Source of the DNA: Rufibacter sediminis
GTDB taxonomy: Bacteria; Bacteroidota; Bacteroidia; Cytophagales; Hymenobacteraceae
Assembly: GCF_014269285.1 (NCBI RefSeq)
Contig: NZ_JACOAF010000041.1
Coordinates: forward strand, 62,001-126,000
DNA: 64,000 nt
Direction of reading: 5' to 3'
The position numbers and the translations under genes were made by a program. The notes beneath the pieces are model-generated. The model was given only the letters and a program-made list of their open reading frames with translations. It did not search any database and was not told the origin of the DNA. Below are positions 27,080-35,866 of this stretch, one piece after another. The stretch's first letter is position 1; every line of letters starts with the position of its first letter.

Positions 27080-27718
27080 ATGGCATTACGATTAGGCGAC
27101 ATCGCTCCTGATTTCACGGCGGAAACCTCAGAAGGCACTATTCACTTTCACGAATGGATGGGCGATGGCTGGGCTGTGTTATTCTCGCACCCACGGGACT
27201 ATACCCCGGTTTGTACCACCGAGCTGGGTGCCGTGGCCCGCATCAAAGACGAGTTTGACCGCCGCGGCGTGAAAGTGGCCGCCCTGAGCGTAGACCCCAT
27301 TGACTCGCACCACGGCTGGATTCAGGACATCAACGAGACGCAGAACACCACGGTGAACTTCCCCATCATCGCGGACCCAGACCGGAAAGTGTCTGACCTG
27401 TATGACATGATTCACCCCAACGCCAGCGATACCTTCACCGTGCGCAGCGTGTTCATCATCGGGCCAGACAAGAAAGTGAAGCTGATCTTCACCTATCCGG
27501 CCTCCACGGGACGTAATTTCGCCGAGATCCTGCGCGTGATTGACTCGTTGCAGTTAACCGCCAACCACAGCGTGGCCACGCCCGCGAACTGGGAAAACGG
27601 TCAGGATTGTGTGATTCTGCCCTCGGTGAAGCAGGAAGAAGTAGAAGCCAAGTTCCCCAAAGGGCACGTGGTGGTGAAGCCTTACCTGCGGCTGACCCCC
27701 CAACCCAACCTGGACTAA
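27080..27718 (+). CDS. 1-Cys peroxiredoxin (Prx6 type)
   Basis: A thiol peroxidase that reduces H2O2 and organic peroxides in the cytosol. Seen: LGDIAPDFTAETSEG, then the peroxidatic Cys in DYTPVCTTELG (about 46) with the upstream Pro/Thr, the conserved Arg in FTVRSVFIIGPD, and a long C-terminal dimerisation region (LPSVKQEEVEAKFPKG), typical of Prx6 rather than AhpC. At 212 residues it is family-sized. I start at the ATG in CCATGG at 27080; the open frame to 27047 adds 11 unrelated residues. A perfect 30-bp hairpin follows. Confidence 0.95.
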   Translation: MALRLGDIAPDFTAETSEGTIHFHEWMGDGWAVLFSHPRDYTPVCTTELGAVARIKDEFDRRGVKVAALSVDPIDSHHGWIQDINETQNTTVNFPIIADPDRKVSDLYDMIHPNASDTFTVRSVFIIGPDKKVKLIFTYPASTGRNFAEILRVIDSLQLTANHSVATPANWENGQDCVILPSVKQEEVEAKFPKGHVVVKPYLRLTPQPNLD

Positions 27719-27756
27719 GCGTTTTAAGCCTCCTTTCCAGTTTTTAAGCTAAAAGG

Positions 27757-27820
27757 AACGGGCCTAAAACAGAATCGGCCATTCTCTACAGAGAATGGCC
27801 GATTCTGTTTTAGGCCCGTT
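27757..27820. terminator. Perfect 30-bp hairpin between convergent genes
   Basis: The left arm (27757-27786) and right arm (27791-27820) are perfect complements over 30 bp with loop TACA; cores AATCGGCCATTCTC and GAGAATGGCCGATT. The descending arm ends TTTTAGGCCCGTT, which also forms the left arm of a 38-bp-family copy reaching about 27836. It should terminate both the peroxiredoxin (+) and the PH-like membrane gene (-). Confidence 0.88.
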
Positions 27821-27846
27821 TTCAGGAAAAGACGCGGAAAGCGGGT

Positions 27847-28344
27847 TTAACGCCGCGCTGAAACCGAGGTGTCGGTGACCGGGATGGCGTGTTTGTCGGC
27901 TACTTCCATCAGTTTGGCTTTGGCAATCTGCTGCCCTTTGCGGCTACTGATGAGTTTGAGGTTCACCAGGCACTTGCTGCCGTCCCGCATCGTGAAACGG
28001 GCCTGGGCGTTGTTCAGGCTGATGCCCAGCACATCTTGCAGGTGAATGGCCACTTTCTTCTTGAAATGTCCCCGTTTCTCCACCACGTACGCCGGGGTGA
28101 TCTCCAGGTAAGACTGCTGCCCGAACACAGACGTGTTCTGCGCCAGAATGAACAGCAGGTAGCCGAAGGCCAGAATCAGGAAGACATAATGGATGAAGTG
28201 GCGGTCGTTGGTAGAGGAATCCGGTTCCGTGAAAATAAGGAACAACCCGTAGGTCATCCACAGCAATACCAGGGCCAACTGCACCCCGAAGGAAATTTTA
28301 TGGTCACGTGATGGCCGTAACCCAACTCTAGCCAATGATCTCAT
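27847..28344 (-). CDS. Hypothetical membrane protein with PH-like tail
   Basis: A 165-residue protein with a basic N-terminus, two transmembrane helices (about 20-40 and 50-68) and a beta-rich C-terminal part (YLEITPAYVVEKRG, AIHLQDVLGISLNNAQARFTMRDGS) that reads like a bacterial PH-like or DUF-type cytosolic domain. I do not recognise a named family. The next gene upstream is an OsmC protein, 63 bp away on the same strand, so co-transcription is possible. Confidence 0.65.
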   Translation of the reverse strand: MRSLARVGLRPSRDHKISFGVQLALVLLWMTYGLFLIFTEPDSSTNDRHFIHYVFLILAFGYLLFILAQNTSVFGQQSYLEITPAYVVEKRGHFKKKVAIHLQDVLGISLNNAQARFTMRDGSKCLVNLKLISSRKGQQIAKAKLMEVADKHAIPVTDTSVSARR

Positions 28345-28407
28345 GCAATACTGTTATTGGACAAAGATAGTGAAAATTTAATACCCGGTCCTGCGGGGGC
28401 TACCGGA

Positions 28408-28842
28408 TTAAGCGCCTTTGAGCGTAGCGGTGAGGGTCATCTCCGGTACAGAGGCCAGGGCTCTGGAGATAGGGCAGCCTTCTTTCGCTTTCTGCGCCAG
28501 TTCCTGCAGTTCATCGTTGGACAGGCCGGGGGCTTCCACCTCGGTGGTCAGGTCGATCTTCCGGATGTAGGGGCCGTTGTCCTGGCCCAGATGCACCTTC
28601 GCCTGCGTTCTCACGGAAGTAGCGGTTTTTCCCGCGCCTTCCAGCAGGCTGCTCAGGAACATGGAGAAGCAACCCGCGTGGGCGGCGCCTACCAGTTCCT
28701 CGGGGTTGGTGCCGGTCACGTCTTCCTCAAAGCGAGAGCCAAAAGAGTAGCGCGCATCCAGCGTGCCGCTTTGGGTGGAAACTGTTCCTTTTCCGCTTTT
28801 CAGGCCGCCTTCCCAGACGCCTGTACCAGTGTTATTTGCCAT
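28408..28842 (-). CDS. OsmC family peroxiredoxin
   Basis: A 144-residue OsmC/Ohr-type thiol peroxidase that detoxifies organic hydroperoxides. Seen: TSPEELV-like NPEELVGAAHAGCFSM, with the first catalytic Cys after the conserved Glu, and the second Cys in EGCPISRAL; the family Arg lies in GSRFEED. I start at the ATG in front of ANNTGTGVWEGG (28842). The open frame to 29028 translates an unrelated leader that includes a palindromic repeat. Together with the peroxiredoxin at 27.1 kb it gives a local oxidative-defence pair. Confidence 0.92.
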   Translation of the reverse strand: MANNTGTGVWEGGLKSGKGTVSTQSGTLDARYSFGSRFEEDVTGTNPEELVGAAHAGCFSMFLSSLLEGAGKTATSVRTQAKVHLGQDNGPYIRKIDLTTEVEAPGLSNDELQELAQKAKEGCPISRALASVPEMTLTATLKGA

Positions 28843-28994
28843 AGTCTTGGTAGATTTGGTTTGTTTATCCCTCAAGTTACTGGAAAAAAGCAGATTTGGT
28901 TCTCTCCGGCCGTATGCCCAAGGATACCAGCCGCCGCGTGCTTTTCTGGCCGATGCGGGAAATATCAAATCTCTCTCGTGCAGAATAGGCCCCA

Positions 28995-29033
28995 TGTTTT
29001 CAGGCCGATTTTCTGAAACGATGCTCAAAACAC
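28995..29033. repeat. 38-bp near-palindrome family, copy 15
   Basis: TGTTTTCAGGCCGATTTTC against TGAAACGATGCTCAAAACACG; moderately decayed. Confidence 0.65.
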
Positions 29034-29100
29034 GCGGGAGCCGATCTTCCTCCGGCGGACGCGAAGCCCAAATTCTGAGGGGAGAAGAAGCGTACGATAA

Positions 29101-29141
29101 TCGCTTTCGGGCTGTTTAGCGGAAAACAAGCCAGAATCGCG
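29101..29141. repeat. 38-bp near-palindrome family, copy 16
   Basis: CGCTTTCGGGCTGTTTAGC against GGAAAACAAGCCAGAATCGCG; moderately decayed. Confidence 0.65.
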
Positions 29142-29273
29142 GCTGCTCCCCTAAGCGAAGCAGAACTTCAAGAAGATTGCTATATTTACTCCCATTCACG
29201 TATGGGAACCACGGCAAATGCCAACGTTGCCGAGCCTGATCTTCGCAGTATTTCTTTCTAGCCAATTGACTAC

Positions 29274-30773
29274 ATGGGTATAAAAGCGTTCTTGAGTAAA
29301 CCTTTAGCGGCATGGGTGCATAGCCAGCAGCAAAGCTGGATGGAAAGACCGGCCCAGGCCCAGCAGCAGGTTTTTAAGTCGATCATCGGCAAAGCCGCCA
29401 ACACGGCCTTCGGGAAAGACCATTATTTCAAGGACATTCAGACCCCCAAGGAGTTCGCCCAGGCGGTGCCCGTGCGCGATTATGAGACCCTGCGGCCGTA
29501 CTTTGACCGCCTGAAGCAGGGCGAGCGCGATGTGCTGTGGCCCGGCTTGCCGCTGTACTTCGCCAAAACCTCGGGCACTACGTCTGGCACCAAATACATT
29601 CCCATCACCCAGGATTCCATTCCCAACCACATCAACGGGGCCAAGAACGCGCTCCTGAACTACATCCAGGAGACGGGCCGCGCCCAGTTTCTGGACGGAA
29701 AGCTGATCTTTCTGAGCGGCAGCCCGGTGCTGGAGCAGATTTCGGGCATTAACACGGGGCGCTTGTCCGGGATTGTGAACCACCACGTGCCAGCCTATCT
29801 GCGCACGAACCAACTGCCCAGCTATGACACCAACTGCATAGAAGACTGGGAAACCAAGCTGGACGCCATCGTGCAGGAGACCCTGGACCAGCGCATGACG
29901 CTTATCTCGGGCATTCCGCCGTGGGTGCAGATGTACTTTGACAAAATCATGGCCCGCACGGGCAAGCAGATCAAAGACGTGTTCCCAGATTTCAACCTGT
30001 TTGTGTACGGTGGGGTGAATTTTGCGCCGTACCGGGCCAAACTGTACGAGAGCATCGGGCGCAAGATTGACTCCATTGAGACCTTCCCGGCCTCCGAGGG
30101 CTTCATCGCCTTTCAGAACACCCAGGAAGACCCCAGCTTGCTTCTGTTAGCCGACAGCGGCATTTTCTTTGAGTTCATTCCCGCCGAGGAGTACCACCAG
30201 CCCAACCCGCGCCGCCTGACCATGGCCGAGGTGAAGACCGGGGTGAACTACGCCCTCATCATCAACAGCAACGCCGGGCTGTGGGGCTACTCCCTGGGCG
30301 ACACGGTGAAGTTTACCTCGCTCAATCCGCATAAATTGGTGGTGAGTGGCCGCCTGAAGCATTTTATCTCCGCCTTTGGCGAGCACGTGATTGGCGAGGA
30401 AGTGGAGGGAGCGTTGCAGGAAGCCATGAAAGAGTTTCCCGAGGTGGCGGTCACCGAGTTTACCGTGGCCCCGTATGTGAGCCAGGGCGATGGTGCCTCT
30501 TACCACGAGTGGTTCATCGCTTTTGACACGCCGCCCCACGAACCTGAACGCTTCGCCAAAGCCCTGAACCTGCACCTGCGCCGCCGCAACAGTTATTATG
30601 ACGACCTGATCTCGGGTAACATTCTGGCTTGTTTGAAAGTGACCGCCCTGCCCCCAGATGCCTTTCAGCAGTACATGAAGCGGCAAGGCAAGCTGGGCGG
30701 CCAGAACAAAGTGCCCCGCCTGAGCAATGACCGGGCCCTGGCAGAGGGTTTATTGGAGGTTTGCAGCCTTTAA
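29274..30773 (+). CDS. GH3 family acyl-acid amido synthetase
   Basis: A 499-residue ANL-superfamily (adenylating) enzyme of the GH3 type, the family of plant auxin/jasmonate conjugating enzymes, which is common but uncharacterised in Bacteroidetes. Seen: the P-loop-like FAKTSGTTSGTKYIPIT, LFVYGGVNFAPY, ETFPASEGFIAFQ, the ATP/Asp motif GYSLGDTVKFTSLNPHKLVVSGRLKHFISAFGEHV, and a mobile C-terminal domain. It should activate an acyl acid with ATP and join it to an amine or amino acid. The substrate is unknown. A magnesium/cobalt-efflux-type gene follows after 83 bp on the same strand. Confidence 0.9.
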   Translation: MGIKAFLSKPLAAWVHSQQQSWMERPAQAQQQVFKSIIGKAANTAFGKDHYFKDIQTPKEFAQAVPVRDYETLRPYFDRLKQGERDVLWPGLPLYFAKTSGTTSGTKYIPITQDSIPNHINGAKNALLNYIQETGRAQFLDGKLIFLSGSPVLEQISGINTGRLSGIVNHHVPAYLRTNQLPSYDTNCIEDWETKLDAIVQETLDQRMTLISGIPPWVQMYFDKIMARTGKQIKDVFPDFNLFVYGGVNFAPYRAKLYESIGRKIDSIETFPASEGFIAFQNTQEDPSLLLLADSGIFFEFIPAEEYHQPNPRRLTMAEVKTGVNYALIINSNAGLWGYSLGDTVKFTSLNPHKLVVSGRLKHFISAFGEHVIGEEVEGALQEAMKEFPEVAVTEFTVAPYVSQGDGASYHEWFIAFDTPPHEPERFAKALNLHLRRRNSYYDDLISGNILACLKVTALPPDAFQQYMKRQGKLGGQNKVPRLSNDRALAEGLLEVCSL

Positions 30774-30856
30774 ACCGGCGTTTTCGTTAGGCGATTACAC
30801 GCTGCCACACCCTTCCGCGTTATCAAAGCACTTTCTGTAGATTGAAAACCCTGTAA

Positions 30857-32173
30857 ATGGAAATACTCATCATCCTTATCCTTACGCTGCTCAACGGGTT
30901 TTTCGCCCTTTCAGAAATTTCCATCATCTCAGTGAAGAAAAGCCGGATTGAGCGCAAAGCCCAGGCTGGCAGCAGCAGTGCCAAAACCGTGCTGCAACTC
31001 CTCGCCGAGCCGGAAGATTTCCTTTCGGCGGTGCAGGTGGGCATTACACTCATCGGGATTGTGTCCGGGGCGTACGCGGGGGCGGCTTTGTCAGATGACA
31101 TGTACCGTTTGCTGGTGCAGGTGCCGTTTCTGGCTCCGTACGCCAGTGCGCTCTCCATTGTGCTGGTCATCGGGCTGATCACGTATTTCTCCATTGTGGT
31201 GGGCGAACTCATCCCCAAGACGCTGGCCCTGGGCAACAGCGAACGGATTGCGCTGGCGGTGGCGCCCATCATCAAGGTATTTACCACGCTCACGCTGCCG
31301 CTGGTGAAATTGCTGTCGGTGTCTACCAACGTGGTGATCAAGCTGCTGGGGGTGAAAGATCCGCCGGAGGAGCAGCTGTCTGAGGAGGAGTTGCGGCAAA
31401 TCATTAAGACGGCGGGCAAGCAGGGCGTGCTGGATAAAGACGAGAGTGACCTCCACCAGAACATCTTCAACTACTCGGCGCAGCGCGCCCGCGACCTGAA
31501 AACCCACCGCATGGACGTGGAATGGATCAACCTGCAGGATTCTATAGAGGTGATCAAGGAAAAACTGCAGCGCAGCGTGCACTCCCGGTTTCCGGTGTAT
31601 GATACCGTGTATGAGAAAGTAGTGGGCGTGCTCACCTCCCGCGATTTCTATGAGAACCTGCTGGGTAAGAACCTGCCGCTCAAGAGCATTCTGCTGGAAC
31701 CCCTGTTCATTCCCGAGACCATGTACGCCCACGCCGTCCTGAATTTGTTTCGGCTGCGCAAGCAGTACCTGGGCATTGTGGTAGATGAGTTCGGCTCTGT
31801 GGAAGGCATTCTCACGCTGCATGACATCCTGGAAGCCATTGTAGGCGACATTCCGGATACCGATGAACTGGCCGAGCCGCTGGTGGTGCGCCGTGACCAG
31901 CACTCGTTCCTGGTGAGTGGTTCCATTCCCGTACGCGAGCTGAACAAGAGTCTGAAAAAGAAGCTGCTGGAAGAAAAGTCCCCGGATTTCGCCACGCTGG
32001 CCGGTTTTGTGATCCAGCACCTGGGCCGTCTGCCCGAGGTGGGGGAGAAGTTTGCTTACCGAGATTTCAGTTTTGAGGTGGTAGACATGGACGGCATGAA
32101 GATTGACAAACTCATTGTGCAGGCGCTGACTGCCCCTGCGGGAGCAACCTCCGGAAACCCGCCAGTCGCTTAA
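30857..32173 (+). CDS. CNNM/CorC (HlyC/CorC) family transporter
   Basis: A 438-residue inner-membrane protein. Seen: an N-terminal CNNM (DUF21) domain with three or four helices and the family start LLNGFFALSEISIISVKKSRIE and LIGIVSGAYAGA, the ELIPKTLALGNSERIA motif, a CBS-domain pair (about 210-330, HSRFPVYDTVYEKVVGVL, GSVEGILTLHDILEAIVGDI) and a C-terminal CorC_HlyC transporter-associated domain (ATLAGFVIQHLGRLPEVGE). The family is linked to Mg2+/Co2+ homeostasis; haemolysin labels are historical. Confidence 0.94.
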   Translation: MEILIILILTLLNGFFALSEISIISVKKSRIERKAQAGSSSAKTVLQLLAEPEDFLSAVQVGITLIGIVSGAYAGAALSDDMYRLLVQVPFLAPYASALSIVLVIGLITYFSIVVGELIPKTLALGNSERIALAVAPIIKVFTTLTLPLVKLLSVSTNVVIKLLGVKDPPEEQLSEEELRQIIKTAGKQGVLDKDESDLHQNIFNYSAQRARDLKTHRMDVEWINLQDSIEVIKEKLQRSVHSRFPVYDTVYEKVVGVLTSRDFYENLLGKNLPLKSILLEPLFIPETMYAHAVLNLFRLRKQYLGIVVDEFGSVEGILTLHDILEAIVGDIPDTDELAEPLVVRRDQHSFLVSGSIPVRELNKSLKKKLLEEKSPDFATLAGFVIQHLGRLPEVGEKFAYRDFSFEVVDMDGMKIDKLIVQALTAPAGATSGNPPVA

Positions 32174-32262
32174 TCTCACCGGTTTGTCGCTCTAAAGCTG
32201 GGTTGATAGAACGGGTAGAAAACATTGGCTGGCCTGGAGGGTTACAGCCAGGTGAAAGGCGA

Positions 32263-32301
32263 CGGTTTAGGGCCCCTTTTTTGAAAAACAGCCCCACAAC
32301 A
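32263..32301. repeat. 38-bp near-palindrome family, copy 17
   Basis: CGGTTTAGGGCCCCTTTTT / TGAAAAACAGCCCCACAACAG, between the CNNM gene and dxr. A second, weaker copy at 32377-32415 (CTGTTTTTCACC...AGCCTCAAAACG) lies 17 bp before the dxr start. Confidence 0.7.
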
Positions 32302-32431
32302 GAGAAAGCTATGCCCACGAGAGGCGTTTTACGGGACGGGTTTGGGCTTGGCAAGTGAAGAACTGCAAAGAAACTGCTGTTTTTCACCTAATTTCGCAAA
32401 AGTAGCCTCAAAACGGCTTCAAGAAGATTAC

Positions 32432-33586
32432 ATGAAGAAAAGAATAGCCATTCTTGGCTCTACGGGTTCCATTGGCACGCAGGCGTTGGAAGTGATACAG
32501 GCGCAGCCGCAGGCGTTTGAGGTGGAGGTGCTTACGGCCCATTCCAACGCCAATCTATTGATCAGCCAGGCCATCGCCGTGCAGCCCAACGCGGTGGTGA
32601 TCACGCAGGAAGATCTATACGAGCAGGTGCGCAACGCGCTGGCGGCCCATCCCATCAAAGTATACGCGGGCATGAACGCCGTGAACAGCGTGGTGCAGAT
32701 GGACACCGTGGACATTGTGCTCACCGCCATGGTGGGTTACGCGGGCCTGCAACCCACCATCAAAGCCATTGAGGCCGGCAAAACCATCGCCCTGGCGAAC
32801 AAAGAAACCTTGGTGGTGGCCGGGCAGCTCATCACCCAACTGGCCCGTGAGAAAGGCGTGAACATCTATCCGGTAGACTCTGAGCACAGCGCGATCTTCC
32901 AGTGCCTGACCGGCGAGTTCCACAACCCCATTGAGAAAATTATCCTGACCGCCTCGGGCGGGCCGTTCCGGGGCAAGAACCGGGAGTTTCTGCAAACAGT
33001 CACCAAAGCGCAGGCCCTGAAGCACCCCAACTGGGAGATGGGTGCCAAAATCACCATTGACTCGGCGTCGCTCATGAACAAAGGGCTGGAGGTGATTGAG
33101 GCCAAATGGCTGTTCGGGCTCAGGAACGACCAGATAGAAGTAGTGGTGCATCCGCAATCTATCGTGCATTCGCTCGTTCAGTTTGAGGACGGTTCATTAA
33201 AGGCCCAGATGGGCTTGCCTGACATGAAGCTGCCCATCCAGTACGCCCTGAACTACCCAAACCGTTTGAAATCTGATTTTCCGCGCTTCAACTTCCTGAA
33301 CTATCCGCAACTCACCTTTGAGCAACCTGATCTGGAGACGTTCCGCAATTTAGGATTGGCCTTTGCCGCCATGGAGAAAGGCGGTAACGCGCCCTGTATC
33401 CTGAACGCGGCCAACGAGGTTGCGGTGGCGGCTTTCCTGCGCGACGAGGTGGGCTTTTTGGAGATGTCTGACCTCATTTCTGACTGTCTCGCTAAAGTTG
33501 CGTATATTGCCGAGCCTTCTTTGGATGACTATGTGCAAACCGACCGGGAGGCCCGCCAACTAGCGTTACGCTTGCTACAGACGTAA
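32432..33586 (+). CDS. dxr: 1-deoxy-D-xylulose-5-phosphate reductoisomerase
   Basis: The second step of the MEP isoprenoid pathway, converting DXP to MEP with NADPH. At 384 residues it is full length. Seen: the dinucleotide loop ILGSTGSIG, ANKETLVVAG, the metal/substrate residues in DSEHSAIFQCL, the flexible-loop TASGGPFR, HPNWEMGAKITIDSASLMNKGLE, and VVHPQSIVHS. I start at the ATG before KKRIAILG; the open frame back to 32342 adds 30 residues translated partly from a decayed palindrome. rseP follows 81 bp later. Confidence 0.97.
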   Translation: MKKRIAILGSTGSIGTQALEVIQAQPQAFEVEVLTAHSNANLLISQAIAVQPNAVVITQEDLYEQVRNALAAHPIKVYAGMNAVNSVVQMDTVDIVLTAMVGYAGLQPTIKAIEAGKTIALANKETLVVAGQLITQLAREKGVNIYPVDSEHSAIFQCLTGEFHNPIEKIILTASGGPFRGKNREFLQTVTKAQALKHPNWEMGAKITIDSASLMNKGLEVIEAKWLFGLRNDQIEVVVHPQSIVHSLVQFEDGSLKAQMGLPDMKLPIQYALNYPNRLKSDFPRFNFLNYPQLTFEQPDLETFRNLGLAFAAMEKGGNAPCILNAANEVAVAAFLRDEVGFLEMSDLISDCLAKVAYIAEPSLDDYVQTDREARQLALRLLQT

Positions 33587-33667
33587 TCTTTACCCAACAC
33601 ATTTGACAGATAAACGACCGGGGCAGCGCATGCTGTTGCCTTGGCACAGACCTTATAAACACAGTAG

Positions 33668-34981
33668 ATGGAAGCATTAGTAATGGCTGGCCAGTTAATT
33701 CTGGGCCTGACCATCTTGGTAGGAATACATGAGTTAGGCCACATGCTTACGGCCAAATGGTTTGGGATGCGCGTAGAGAAATACGCCATCGGGTTTCCGC
33801 CCAAACTGGTAAGCAAACAGGTAGGAGAGACCGAGTACATGATTGGCATGATCCCGCTGGGCGGCTTCGTGAAGATCTCGGGCATGATTGACGAGTCCCT
33901 GGACACGGCTACCCTCAACCAGGAGCCGGAGCCGTGGGAGTTCCGGGCCAAACCGGCCTGGCAGCGCCTCATTGTGATGATGGGCGGCATTATCTTCAAC
34001 GTGATCACCGGTATCCTCATCTTCGCGGCCCTGACGTATATCTACGGCGAGAGCTACCTGCTGGCCAAAGACGTGAAGTACGGCATTGTCACCAACGAGG
34101 TGGGCAAGCAAATGGGCCTGCGCGACGGCGATAAGATTGTGGCCATCAACGGAAAGCCGCTGGTGGAGTTCAATGACGTTTACAGTCCCGATGTGTTGCT
34201 AGGTCAGAACGGTTCTTACACGGTAGAGCGCGACGGGCAGCAGGTACAGGTGCCGGTGCCGTCCAACCTCATCGACAAACTCGCCGATAACGACAAAGTA
34301 GGCTTCATTAATGCCCGGGAGCCGTTCGCGGTGAAATCCATCAAGGCGAAAACCCCGGCCGCGGCCGCCGGTTTGCAAGCCGGAGACCGCATCACCAAGA
34401 TCGGCGAGAAGCCGGTTCAGTTTTACCACGAAGCCACTCAGGAACTGCAGAAAAACAAAGGCAAGACCATTGCGCTGCAAGTGGAGCGGGCCGGCCAGCC
34501 TAAAACTTTGAAACTGACCGTAGACGAAGACGGCACCATCGGGTTCTATCCAGAGCCCTTGCTGCCCCGCGCCACCCGTGAATACAGCCTGTTGGGCGCT
34601 ATTCCGGTAGGGGCGGAGAAAGCGTTCTCTGTGATCACCACCAACATCAAAGGCTTCGCGAAGATTTTCCGGGCCGAGGTTTCTCCTTCCAAAGCATTGA
34701 GCGGCCCTATTGGCATCGCGCAGATCTTTGGCGGTAACTTCTCCTGGATTAACTTCTGGGCCATCACGGCCATGCTGTCCATGGTGCTGGCCTTCATGAA
34801 CTTCCTGCCCATTCCGGCCTTGGACGGTGGTCACGTGATGTTCCTGACCTATGAGATCATCTCGGGCCGCAAGCCTTCAGACAAGTTTCTGGAAAATGCC
34901 CAGAAAGTAGGCATGGTCTTGTTGTTGGGTTTGATGGGATTCGCTATCTTTAACGACTTCTTTAAGTTGTTATTCAACTAG
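33668..34981 (+). CDS. rseP: RIP metalloprotease RseP (site-2 protease)
   Basis: An intramembrane zinc protease that cleaves anti-sigma factors or signal-peptide remnants. Seen: zinc-binding HELGH in the first helix (about 22-26), the GFPPK and IPLGGFVKISG regions, two PDZ segments (about 120-330; GKQMGLRDGDKIVAING and AAAAGLQAGDRITKIGEKP), and the third ligand motif NFLPIPALDGGH followed by C-terminal helices. The length and dxr neighbourhood match the usual bacterial dxr-rseP order. A hairpin at 35022-35055 should terminate it. Confidence 0.96.
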   Translation: MEALVMAGQLILGLTILVGIHELGHMLTAKWFGMRVEKYAIGFPPKLVSKQVGETEYMIGMIPLGGFVKISGMIDESLDTATLNQEPEPWEFRAKPAWQRLIVMMGGIIFNVITGILIFAALTYIYGESYLLAKDVKYGIVTNEVGKQMGLRDGDKIVAINGKPLVEFNDVYSPDVLLGQNGSYTVERDGQQVQVPVPSNLIDKLADNDKVGFINAREPFAVKSIKAKTPAAAAGLQAGDRITKIGEKPVQFYHEATQELQKNKGKTIALQVERAGQPKTLKLTVDEDGTIGFYPEPLLPRATREYSLLGAIPVGAEKAFSVITTNIKGFAKIFRAEVSPSKALSGPIGIAQIFGGNFSWINFWAITAMLSMVLAFMNFLPIPALDGGHVMFLTYEIISGRKPSDKFLENAQKVGMVLLLGLMGFAIFNDFFKLLFN

Positions 34982-35021
34982 TTAGTGCCGCGTAAAAGAT
35001 TCTGTTGATAAAAAAATGCCG

Positions 35022-35055
35022 GAGAAGACGCAAGATAACTGCGTCTTTCTCTGTT
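35022..35055 (+). terminator. Terminator after rseP
   Basis: AAGACGCA pairs with TGCGTCTT over an 8-nt loop, extending into GAGA/TCTC with one bulge and ending in a T-rich stretch. Confidence 0.65.
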
Positions 35056-35076
35056 TGATGGGTAGAAGTAAAAACG

Positions 35077-35589
35077 ATGATGAAAAGAGCAGTTGGTTCT
35101 GGATTTTGGCTGGCCCTGCTGGTAGGTTTCTTGCTCCCGGCCGTCGCCTGGGCGCATGAGTTCCACACCAGCATTACCGATGCCCGGTACAACCCCAAGA
35201 ACCAGACCTACGAGTTGTCTGTGCGCGTCTTCGCCGATGACCTGGAGGAAGCCCTCACCCGCCGCCATAAAACCACCATCCGGCTAGACCGTTCTGAGCG
35301 CGTGAACAAACTGATGGCCGAGTACCTGCAAACGCACCTGGCCATCTCCTCGGTGAAAGGCACCCGGGCTACCCAGAAATTCATTGGCGCGCAGGAAGAG
35401 GCCGATGCTATCTGGCTGTACCTGGAAATCCCCGCCGGAAAAGTGCCCGCCGGGCAACTGTGGGTCCAGAACGCCCTCCTGATGGAGATTTTCGATGACC
35501 AGACTAATATCTTGAACCTGGAGATAGCCGGCAAAAAACGTTCGGTGCTCTGTCGCGTTGGTGAAACCCAACACACCGTGTCCCTCTGA
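35077..35589 (+). CDS. DUF6702 family exported protein
   Basis: A 170-residue protein with a signal peptide (about 1-26, ending in AWA) and the opening HEFHTSITDARYNPKNQTYELSVRVFADDLEEAL, the hallmark of the Bacteroidetes DUF6702 family. A beta-rich body (WLYLEIPAGKVPAGQLWVQN, ILNLEIAGKKRSVLC) follows. The function is unknown; members are often found near M1-type peptidases, but no such neighbour is present here. ATG 35077 or 35080 both fit. Confidence 0.85.
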   Translation: MMKRAVGSGFWLALLVGFLLPAVAWAHEFHTSITDARYNPKNQTYELSVRVFADDLEEALTRRHKTTIRLDRSERVNKLMAEYLQTHLAISSVKGTRATQKFIGAQEEADAIWLYLEIPAGKVPAGQLWVQNALLMEIFDDQTNILNLEIAGKKRSVLCRVGETQHTVSL

Positions 35590-35866
35590 TTTTTTCTGAG
35601 AAATACCTGAGACGGCTGTAGGGGTTTACTTGGCCATCAGTATCTTTCTATGGGGTTGCAGCAGGTGCGGGATATGGAAATTAGGAAAGGTGAGAGCCTT
35701 GTATTGAAAAAGGAACCAAGTCGGCTACCCGCAGAGCGATCCAAGAGAAGGCGCTTTTATGTCTCTTTTGGACGGGTAGATTACAAGAAGGATGCTGTTT
35801 TGTCTCGCTGAGGAGCTGGGAAGAAGGGACGGGGAGACAGTGAATGTAAATTGATAGTACTACTTT

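Larger units (their letters stand above)
28843..29273. other. Divergent gap osmC / GH3 synthetase
   Basis: Contains two near-palindrome copies (28995-29033, 29101-29141) and no gene. Promoters for both divergent genes must lie here, but no box stands out; TATATTTAC near 29181 is a weak candidate for the + gene. Confidence 0.5.

Noticed and set aside
31091-32179. Minus-strand frame of 362 codons opposite the CNNM gene
   Set aside because: His/Gln/Leu-rich shadow of a well-supported gene.
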